Assembly (NCBI RefSeq): GCF_000224145.3 | Contig: NC_020177.2 | Span: 1,223,536-1,287,535 of the forward strand | Source: Ciona intestinalis | Taxonomy: Eukaryota > Chordata > Ascidiacea > Phlebobranchia > Cionidae | Length of the DNA: 64,000 nt | Direction of reading: 5' to 3' | Shown here: positions 1-12,000 of the stretch, piece after piece | How positions within the stretch are numbered: position 1 is the stretch's first letter | Layout: every line of letters begins with the position of its first letter | Notes under the pieces: model-generated | What the model saw: only the letters and a program-made list of their open reading frames with translations | The model's database searches: none | What the model was told of the DNA's origin: nothing | Program-made: the position numbers and the translations under genes

Positions 1-30
1 TATAAAAAACTCAAATCAAACAGCTCATAC

Positions 31-3000
31 ATCGATATCTGCTTGTTCCACCAATCCTTCAGATTTCAATTTATCCGTGTAGATTTTGAAAACATTTGGA
101 TGATTTCGAATCTTTTGGTACATGAGGGGTTGTGTGAACATTGGTTCATCCATCTGAGGAAATATTTAAGTTAAATGAATGAATGAGTGAATGTAACTTA
201 TCTATCCTCGCGTGGTTTGAAAACAACAGTCGTTATAACATGTTTGTTCATACACTATTTGCCAGCTTATGAGTTACCATGTTTGATACTTCGGGGGNNN
301 NNNNNNNNNNNNNNNNNNNNNNNNNNNNNNNNNNNNNNNNNNNNNNNAAGTGGAAAGTCTCGTAAACCACGCCCTGATATGTTAAAAAAAAAACTTTTTA
401 AGATTTTTTCTGTATGGCTGATAATTCAGATACTAGTGACCACTGGGTTGGAGCAATTGCTGTTAATTGTCTTGCCCAATGGCACATTATAATAAGTGTA
501 TTTAATTGGTATTTGAAACTGTTTGCTAATACCATAAGTGGCTTGTATTAATACTTTTGTAAATATTTGCGTGAAGTAAATTAAGCTTGATGTAACACAA
601 CATTAACTGTCATATTGTCAACAAATATGTGTTGATGGTGTACATTATGACATCATAAACAGCTTTATGAGGTCACAGCTTGTGTTTGAAGGTTAAAACA
701 CATAATGTGTGCAAGCACAGTCATGTTTTTATAATGCAGTTGTGGCTTCTGTATAGCACATTGTTTTTTGTTCTTATGTATTACCAGTTACCACAGTGGT
801 CAATAGAGCCTATCAACTGTTATTGTAAAATTGAAACAATTATTTAAGTGGATGTAGTTTTGAAACTTAAAAGTTGTTTAAATAAAGTTTCAAAAATTGG
901 GTCGGCAAAGCTTTGCCATTAATTCACGACTTCCATAGACCGTTGTTAATTGTTTAAAACATGATCAGAATATTTGGATATTATGTGCTAAAGGTGTCAA
1001 ATCTTCCCCCACCCTACTATATATACACCGCTAATAAATATCTATCTTAAGTTATAACATGATAATTTTACAAACCTGTCCAGAGAATGCGGCATCTCCA
1101 TGCAAAAGTATGGACATTACTTTGTCCCCTTCGTTGTCGTTTAAGTAAAACTGTTCAGCCTTGGTTTTACCTTGAACGACTGGGTCCACAGCTGTTATGG
1201 GATGTATGGATAGAATTACAAAGATGTAATAAGACATTATGCTTAATATTTGGCCTTTACATTTATAACAAATCAATTTTTTTCAATTTTTTTTCAGGGC
1301 AATAGCAGTTGTTATAATACAAGTGTTCTGTGGGTTACTGCTTTGCTATGGAAATGTACAGATATTATTACAATAATTTCTTTGTAAAAATATATATTAT
1401 TTAGACATTATGTTTTTACTTTTGGTGCCACAATGATGTAAAAATACGCATTGTTTATTAGTTAGACTTTACATTTATAAATGAATGTAACTTGATTTGT
1501 TCCTGCATGGCGGGCAATGGCAGTCATTATAACACAACTCACAAGTGTTCGGTTTTATACACCTCGTACGAGTTACCACCTGTGTTACTTTGTGGGTGAT
1601 TATTTTTAGGGGTGAAATTGCTATGGAAAATGTATATAAAAATACATAGCCATAATGACATAATGTCTTTGTAAAAATATATATTATATTGATTAAAATT
1701 TAGAAAATATATTTAATTAACACGTTTGGTGCTTCATCTTTATCAAGGCTGTTTTATTCAGTGTGTCATTTAATTGTTGGGTTCTTAATATTCATGCATT
1801 GAACATACAGTGTTAAAAACAGCATTTTATTTTATTGATTTGAATATATGAGGTCTTCCTAATAACAATGTTATTATAATTGATGTCGAATGTGTCTTAA
1901 TTAGGATTTAAATAAATGAACCATAACAAAATGAACCATAGTAATGCAGTTTTAAAACTAGTAACAAATTTGGCGAATCTAACCCTCATCTAATGCTCAT
2001 ATAGACAGTTGAACAATTCTTGTTTAGTATAATATGGTAAGGAGCTTGTGCTACGAAAATGTAACAAACAAAAATCCAGTCCAGTAGTTTTTAATTTTAT
2101 CTTTTAATTATTAACTTTAAATGAGTTTAATTATGGGCAATAAAATAATTAGGGCTAAATATCCTGATTCATGTTCATAATTAAGTAATAATAAAGAGGT
2201 AAAGTTGCTATTGTGATGTCATAATTATAAGTTACAAGTTTAATTAGAGTAATTGTGAATCTTAATTTATAACTCTACAGTGAGCATGAGGTGTATGAAT
2301 ACACCTTGTGTGTCTAGTGTATAAGAAGACACCCATGTTATAACTCGACAGTGAGCATGAGGTGTATGAATACAGCATGTGTGTCTGGTGTAAAAGAAGA
2401 CACCCATGTTATAACTTGACAGTGAGCATGAGGTGTATGAATACACCATGTGTGTCTGGTGTATAAGAAGACAGTAAAGTTGCAAGTTAAAATTATAAAT
2501 TAAAAGACACTTGTGTAATAACTAATATACTCGACGGTGAACATGAGGTCAGCCACAAACTCGACAGTGAGCATGAGGAAAGCCACAAACTCGACAGTGA
2601 GCATGAGGACAGCCACAAACTCGACAATGAGCATGAGGAAAGCCACAAACTCGACAGTGAGCATGAGGTCAGCCACAAACTCGACAGTGAGCATGAGGGC
2701 AGTCAAAACGACTCACCTTCAAGATGAGACGGATTAGCACACAGTGATAAGTTGATGAGTTTGTTTGTAACATGGTTGATCCTCTGATGCGACATACCAA
2801 GGTGATATTTCACGTCACCTGACCCTTCATCACCTGTTGTTATATATGTATATATTAATATTTATAATATATAGTAGTGTAGGGGAAGATGGGGACACCT
2901 TTAGCACATAATATCAAAATATCCTAATTGTGTTAAAAACAATTAACAACGGTCTATGGGAGTCGTGAGGATACGGTTTAATAATTCTTTAAATGTTCTT

Positions 3001-6000
3001 GTTTACTTTTTCACATAAATTTCACTCACATCTAAATAAAATTTACCTTTTCTCAAGTTACTGTCAAACTGGCAGAAAATCTGGTCCAAATCTTTACGAA
3101 TAACATTTGCAAGGACATTTAAACGACCTCTGAAATAAAAGGTGCAAACGTTTGGATAATGTTCTTGGGAACAGCTTATTAAATACATGTTTCTTAACAT
3201 AATATAATGTTACCCCAATACATTTTTATCACACCAAACAATTTATCTGGCCTAAATCCTAGTATCTCACTCACAGAGTAGAATACAAATACACAATATA
3301 GAAATTTTAAAGACAGAGTAAATTAAAACCAAACTGGTCCTGGCCTAAAACCTAAGACCCATGACAGGCCACGCTGCATGACCTCACCAACAAAAAATAG
3401 AACAAAACTATCCATACACATTGGTTTCATTTTGTTTTAAATTTATTTTCAAAATATCGAAGAAAAAACTATCTATACACGACAGTGCCATTATGTTTTG
3501 AAAATTTTTAAAGGTATTTCAACAAAAAAAAAACAACCAAAAAAGCCTTACCGATGCGGCATCCCCATCACAAACGAGTCAACTCCCTTCTCGGATGCGC
3601 AATCGATGATCGTCTTCAACCCCGGGATCAACATCTCGCATCCTTCCAACCCAAACCTTTTCTCACTCGTCCATTTCTTAGCGAGGAAATCTTCAAATCT
3701 AGCGAAAAAATTAGAATTATAAAAGTTTTTAATTGTTTATAAAATTTTGTGGTGATATACAGCTGCATTTGATTTTCAGAAATGATTATTTTAAAACTGA
3801 TAAAAGCAGCTAAGTTTATAGTTACAGGTATACGCTGATTTTTTACTTAAAAAATTTAAAAGTATTACAAAACATTTGCCGTCACACACTCCAAGAGTGC
3901 TAATAACCAGACAACTTTTGGTTCAACCCCCCGTTCAACTGCAAAACTTTTAATTCACCAATTCCCCTTGTCTGCAGTAACAATATTATTCAGCTAAGCG
4001 TAATAAAGTCACTGTTAACAAAAGATTTATTCAGACAAACACAATCGTTAAGACATAATAGCAATTCAAATTGATTATTTAGCCTGCAGATGCTTTAAAA
4101 CAGGTTTAAAGAGAACAGCGAAGCATTACTTTAATGTTAAAGAAGAATAGTCCTCACATACTCTGTGAAGTAGCTTTTAAATTGGCCAAATAAAAGCAAT
4201 AAACAAGAGGCAATCATTAGATCAGGGCCAGCAGAAGTACCCGATTTTAATCAGGCCTTATGCCTGTATTCCGGCTGGTGGTTACACGTTCAGACTAATT
4301 ATAAAGAACATACCGTAAGTACATTGCATTAACCAATAAGGTTTACTTAGGTAAAACATGACACAGATGATTCTGTTACATATTCTGGTTTTGTTTGCAA
4401 TCTTTACCGAGGTATGTAGTGACTCTACTATAAAATATGACGTGTCTCATGTTATTGAAATATGTTGGACAGGATGTAGCGTAAAAATTACACATTATGA
4501 TGTCGACAAACAACAAACAATCCATTTTTGCGAAGTAGAATTTTAAAACCCAAAACAAAAACATTAAATTTGTTTGTACACTACATAGCAATACAAGTTT
4601 TTACAACCAAATGAGGCAAAATTTATTTACAGCAGCGTTTCTTAAACTGGGGTTAATTTAGCCCTGAGGGTAAATTCCTCATTTTAAAGGGGGAAATGAG
4701 CTACCAATCAATATTGGCATCAGTTGATGGTATGGAAAAATTCGGCCAATTGTAGTGTAGTACCAGACATTGAACAACTCGTTGCCAAAAAGCAAGCGCA
4801 TTCGTCGCATTAAAAATAACTGATGTAATTAGTTGTTCTTTTTAATAAATAAGCGCCATATTACATATTGACGGTAAATCTGATAAGAATCTTTGTTAAA
4901 AGGCTAAATCATACACAAATGTTTAAGAACCACTAATTTACAGGATTCAATTGTGCGTTTAACTATCACTGCCTTCCTAAAAAAAGTGGCGCCTATGACT
5001 GAAATAATATTTTTTGCAAAATCCGCAAAGTCCTACCAATTTAATTGAGGAAATAAGAGAGAGAGAGAGAACGGCATATGATTGATTACGTATGTTTCTA
5101 ACACATTCTATGTACCAGGTATAATGTTACAATACAAATTACCTACACATGTGGTATGTGGAATAGAATAGCCTACACATTATGTTGCGAAACCTCTTTC
5201 CAAATTATGTATGGTTTATTTTAAGACTTGTATTTCAATATTGTGTTCCGAAACTTCATGTTTTTACATACACTGATACACACAAACACAAAATATATAT
5301 ATATATATATGTTTATTTGAATACAATACAGATTATGTTGTGAAATCCCTTGTCCCAATTATGTAGATTTTAATTTAATATTTAAATATTGTGTTTTGAA
5401 ATATCATTCTTTTACATACACACATATTATATATGGTTATTTAAATACGATACACAATGTATCATGCTTCTCTTTACCAAATTGTGTAAGATTTATTTTC
5501 AAATCAATATTTGAATATTGTGCTTTGGGAATTTCATATTTTTACATACACATAGGTTTTTCAATAATTTACCAATACCCTATATATTATATATATATTT
5601 TCTTTTTAAAACCAGATGAGTGACAAAAGATTTATTTACAATATGCACGGTAGCAAAAATAACAGAATACTATAGCATATGTACTTGTTATTTTATGGTT
5701 TTGTAAACATTCAGTTAAAATCTATTTTACTAACTTTGTAGAACGTAGCAATCTTTCCCAGGCCAATCGCTTTTCATTGTCAGTTAGTTTAGTTATACCA
5801 GGAGGTTCAAACTGCTGCCGAATCCAATTACATTGCTCATAGTTGTTAATAAACATGTATTCAACACCAATACTGCGACAGTAGGAATTCTGAATGAAAA
5901 ATACAACATTTTAGGTATTTAAGTGATATTCTTAATAATAGAATTTAAACGAATTATTATTTACCTCAAGACGCTTAATGATTTCATGCAGGGGCAATGT

Positions 6001-9000
6001 TGTTTCCCCCCCTCCTATCATAGTGGTTTGTGGTAGTTGGTAAATATTGTTCATTTCCGCTTCACCTAAAACAATGGGACAATATGTCAGAGGAAAACGA
6101 TAATCACTACTGCCAGAATTTTATAATTTTTAATGCTGCTGTAAATAATACATGTGCCAGAAAAATTTATCATACAAAAAAGGCATGCTTAGGGGGCATA
6201 TGTACTTTCATAATTGGAAACTTAAATGTTTATTAAAGCAGGGTTTTAATACAAGACTACAAAAAGTCATTTTTTTACAAAATGGTTTATTAGGCCTATA
6301 TGTGTATGCCATGCCTGATAAAAAATCTTGTATTCAAGGCAGCTTATTAAGGTGCTGTATTAAATTTTAAAGATTTAATTGCAAATATGCGGGTTAATTC
6401 AGTGAAATAAACAAAAGAATTATATAAGTGCAGAAAGAAGGCAATATTAGTTAGAAATTACTACTTGTGTTTAAACACCACAGAAAAACACCAATTTCTA
6501 GCATTTTGCGTTACCAAAAAAGCAAAAATTATGTTCCGTATTAGTCATCACCCATCTAATAAATGATTAATATTTTTACACATAACGTTTGATATCACTA
6601 TGTACATGAAGTCAGTGGTTTATATCGGTTTCTTTACCAGTTGCAGATAAAACCAATATAGAAAATGAAAATAGCTTAAATAGGAATATTGGACCAAACC
6701 CGAATTATATCACTAACACTTAAATAGGCTTAATCGTGAGTTTGAAAATTGGTAGTTTTCTTATATATATGTATTTTTTTGGGAGGGACTGATACTCCTT
6801 TTAAATTTTTAATAAAGAATTTGAAAATGCCGATGCTGTCAGCACATAAATTGTTTGGCAATAAAATATTTATCAATTAATCTGCATGTAATAAATCAAT
6901 CTGATCAGTGCTTCAACCCAAAAGTTGGCTTTATTTGGTTGGGTTGCCTACTTCAGTGGTTAACAGAGCCATTTACACTGGTTCTCGTATGCTCACAAGA
7001 AGTTGTGTGAAATATAGCTTCTAAAATTTGGGCCCCGAAGCATTGGTATTAAATAATGCTTGATACTGTCACCACAAAAAGTTTGGGAAGCAATGGTATA
7101 GCACATGCAAACACCTTAAAGGGATAAGCAAACACAAACCAAAAACACTTTGTGAGATTCCTACCAAACAGGCATACACCCATGCACACAATTAGATCTA
7201 CCCCCAAAAAATTTTCCCGGATTTTTAAAACATCAACAAACCAAAAAAATTTGTTTACAGATTTTAAAAATTCTGTTTTTTAAATTTAAATACACTAAGC
7301 TTTTCTACATAATCATATGCTTATAAAATCAAATATGAAATATTGTTAAAATCTGGCTGGAGCATAAAAATAGCTATAAACACATTGCAAATATATATAG
7401 CATCACCCAAAGCAATTTATAATTTGCGCTGCTGAAGCAAATAGTGAAAATTTTTAAGCCAAATAAATGAGAAATCAAAACCTTATTACAGAAATAAATA
7501 GATAAAGTTACGAATTTTAAGACGGTTAAAGATAACCAAACTCGCTGGTTTTAAAATGTTAAACAAATAAAATATGAACTTGACATTTTTTACTTTCACT
7601 CACCAAATGTTAGTGATTAGTTTTATGATTTTTGCTAATTAGCACCAAACGTAATATCTACTAATATAGGTGCCAAACTTTTTAAAATGCAGGGGAGGCT
7701 GGAATAGTAAGTCGAACATTTTTATGAAACAAATCAACTTATTGGTTGTGATATTTACTGATTAATGCAGTGCAGAAAATTTGGGATTAGTCTGCCCATC
7801 CTGCCAGACTAGGTTTGGCGCCTATGCCTAATGATACAGCATCAACCTTTTAAAAAGCAAACTACCGACACCAAATTAATGCATTCACACTGATGGCACA
7901 ACAGTAATAAACCGGCGTGTTTGTATACCAAATGGATACGGCCTTCCCATTATGATCGACTCTTTAGATTTCATGCTGTCTTTAGACCTTAGAGCAGGTA
8001 CTGAGATGTCTAGAGGATCCAAGTCACTGCACAGGTGCCCGCGGATCTATTTGATTTAATTCTTTAGTGGGCTGTGTGTGCTAATGCCAGATGAGAGCAT
8101 GGGTATGGCAGTGTGGGTGAAGCAGTGCGTCGAATAATACTTACATTGCAAAACACCCCTAAAATGGGTACCATTGCAAAAGGCCCCTAAAATGGGTGCA
8201 AAAGACCCCTAAAATGGGTAACATTGCATAAGGCCCCAAAAATGGCTGCAAAGGACCCCTAAATGGGTAACATTGCAAAAGACCCCTAACATGGGTAAGG
8301 GTAAGCACCGTATAGGCATAACATTACAGGTATGACATGTCATCTAAACTTTTGAAACAGAGATACTGCTGTCTCAGAGCTGTCACAGCAACTTTTAAAA
8401 CAGTGACAAGTTTTTGACAACATTTGAAAATATTACTTATCACTGACGTTTTAGGCCTCAACAGCTTTTACTGTGCTGTTAGCTGTCTATACAAACAAGC
8501 GAAGCCAAAGTATATTCCATTCACCATATTATTCAGTGAGGTTACCTATGTTTAACGACTATAGGTGTAACTGTATTTAAACAATGTCACCCCAGAAATT
8601 ACCCTGCTGTTACGTGTCTGTACAAACAAGCAGAGCCAAAGTATACTGTATTTAACAACCAACAGATTAATTAACGAGGTTTCCAATGTTTGACAACTAT
8701 AACTGCATTTTAGAAATGACACCACTAATTTTTTGCTAAATTCAAAAACACTAGCATATGATGTATGCTTGCACAGTATGCAGTAGAGGAAAAAGCAATA
8801 CGTATAAAAAGACATAACCTCACAAGTAACTGGTAAAACAGAAACAAAACGTTTACATTCAAGATACAATAATAACATCTTAGTCTAACCCATTGTAAAA
8901 GTAAACCGTATAAAGTATATTGTCTTTACAACTAGCTAAACCAAGAGGGCAGGTAATTTAAAAATACTTTAGGGTAATTTGACTATCAAAGAAATCTAAA

Positions 9001-12000
9001 TGGATGTTGTAATTACAAACTAGCCAACTAGCTTGTCTAGCTCCTACAAGTATGTTGTATTATTCAGAGTAAGTAGGCTACACAGTAAGAACTAATGTAG
9101 GCTTTTATATACAAAACTCTTTGCTGAAGTTTAAATTTAAAATAAAAGTATTTGCATTTAACTCATTACTGTATTACTATGGACAAAGTTAGAAACCTTT
9201 TGGAAAAGCATTACAAACCATTTAAATGACAACAATATTTATTTTAAGGTGAACCTATTTATATATTTGATAGTAGACACCAAAAATAAAGACATAAAGA
9301 TTGATCGGCTTACTCTATACCAAAAAATGCCAATTAAGAAAGTGCTTTGAACAATTACCAACGGTTTATGGGAGTGGTAAAAATATGGTTTTATATTTCT
9401 TTGTTTATCACCAAATAAGACGAGAATATAGAATAAAAAGGTGTCCCATCTTCCCCCACCCTATTACCTAATATAACGGAACCAGGTCAAAGTTTTAAAC
9501 TTAAGCAATTAAAACAAAGCCATCTGGATAGTGTGGTGCACCATCAGGTAAGGACCAAAGATTTGTCCCGGCCATAAGGAACCATAGGTATGTTTCCTAA
9601 TCAGAATTTAAACAATTACCAACAGTCGAAAACGGTTATTTAATTATGTAAATATTCTTTGCTTACTACCGAATGGGATTATTACAAAGAATGAAAATAT
9701 GGACCATCTTACCCCAACCTTTACTCCAAAGTAAATATATAGTAGGGTGGGGGAAGATGGGACATCTTTAGTACATAATATCCAGATATCCTGATCGTTT
9801 TTTAAATAATTAACAACGGTCTATGGGAGCCGTGAAGATATAGATTTATAAATGTTTGATTATTCATTGTTAACTGCTAAATGGGACGAGAAAACAGAGT
9901 TAAAAGGTGTCCCATCTTCCCCCACCCTACTGTAGTTAATTTCTTACATTTGTAACAGACAAAATTTTACATCACAATATCACCAACTAGTAACTACAAC
10001 ACAGAACAAAAATGACAAAGTCCAAATAAAACTTGTATATATGGGAAACCTTTAATACTAGCTAACAATTGATTATAATTCAGATTTTTATGTTACAAGT
10101 TACAACGATGAACTGTACACATATTATATTTAAAAATGTCACAATTTTTGACACTTTTTCCCAAACTTTTTTGGCCTATGAAATTAATTTTCCAAAAATA
10201 TTCAAATTTTTTTAAATTCTCAGATTTACAAAATCCCAGCTACATGATATATATTATTGTTTTTAATTAGTGGTGTTTAAACACAAGCAGAATTTTCAAC
10301 ATGAGCAACCATTCAATGCAATAACTCCTACCCAAACTATAACTGTTTAACATCAACTCAGGAGGTGTGGTAGAATCAAGGTCGGCATCCAAAATACCTA
10401 GAGGATCCAACATGGCAACCGAATGCCCGCGTATCTAGTGGCAATTTTGCAACAAAAAGCGTTAAAAGTATGTTTTAAAACCCAGGTTCAGTTTTAATGA
10501 GAAATGAATCAAAATGATGTAAATTCTGGGAAATGAAAATGGATTTTATATAAAAATACTTATAACTTAGCAAAAAAAGTTTAAACTGTGTATTTTTAAA
10601 ACCTTAAAGTAAATTAGAGTAATAGAAAACAGTCAGTATTATGTATATATATATATGTGCGTAAAAAGAAATTGTAAAAAAAGTGAAAAGCTAATGGTTT
10701 TAAACAGCAACCAATTTATACATTACATTATTCTCCTTAGCACAAGAAAAAATTGGTAATAAAAACTGACGTACTCTGTTGTAATTAGATAATAGAAGTT
10801 AAGATATTGTGGTCATAAATATAATAGTTTATAGCCTCATAAGTTCTATATAGCAGTGTATGAGTGCAGTTGATTACAAATGCATGAGTTTTGAATTTAT
10901 GAAGTGGTTAGGGTGTAAAGTGAAACTTTTGTTTTACTCAAATTAAAGCCAACAACTTGAAAACCCTAATCAAAAGCCATTAACCTATATGGGTCAGGTA
11001 ATACATAGCATGGAATATAGAACAGAATTGAATAATTACTCAACCTAGTCACAAGCCCTGAAACATACATACCCAGAGGCACCAAGCCCTGAAACGTATA
11101 TACCCAGAGCCACCAAGCTTTAAAAAATGCAGGGGAGGCAGGGATAGCTAGACATCCAGTTTTATGAAACAAATCTAACTGATTCATTCTTAAGTTTTTG
11201 GCTGATTAATGCTGTAGCATATTTCTGGGTAGGCCTGCCCAATCTGCCACCCCAGGTTTGGTGCCTATGGCTTTTATAACACCTTATTAAGTTTCAAACT
11301 GTTGGATTTAAATTGCCCTAAAACAAAATGTTCAGTTAGAATTAAGACAAACATTCCTTTAACGGCTCATCTGGTATGAAAAAACATTATTTCCATTTAA
11401 ACGAAACGCTGGAAATGCACTACGTTTTCATACCATATAAGCCATTAAAAGATTATTCACATTACGCCTGGTAGCCTAACAGAAGTAACAGAAAACTAAG
11501 ACAACCTGATATCCACGGATCAAAGATTGCACCGAAAGATGTTTGTCGACCACTTCTTTGATTTGTGCCCCATCAATGGGGATTCCCCCAGCTTGTGGGG
11601 CCGACATGGGTGAGGACCCAATATCAGGAGGGGATTGGTACGCTTGGCCGGGTACAGCACCAGCAGAGACGTTTTTAAAGTAAGCATCCCATGACTGTAA
11701 TATAAAAATATTACTAGAGCTAGTTTGTACTCTATACAGGTATAGTGAAGTCCAATACCAATGGGTTGAGGTTCAGGCTAGAAAGTTAGAACATAATACT
11801 ACCTTAACACCCTATTAAAAGGTATTGCATAAGCCATACGTTGAAACATTTTTTTCCCTGTGGCCAAAATCAAAATGATATGCTTGGCAGCGTTTATACC
11901 CAATCAAATATTCAAATCGCTTTACACGCCATTCTCTGCGATTCGATCGGTATAGTGTTTGGATGTGCGAATCAAAGAAACACATTGTCAATGAAGTGTA

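Noticed and set aside
2268..2709. CRISPR-like repeat-spacer appearance
   Set aside because: Units are contiguous tandem repeats without unique spacers, in a eukaryotic intron.
2500..2737. Three overlapping repetitive ORFs with Ser/Cys/Leu or Thr/Ser repeats on both strands
   Set aside because: The 30-bp tandem repeat has a period divisible by 3, which keeps several frames open. No gene signal.
8552..8878. 108-codon minus-strand ORF in the OGDH intron
   Set aside because: Spans a 131-bp tandem duplication in AT-rich intron; low-complexity hydrophobic and Cys/Tyr composition, no domain.
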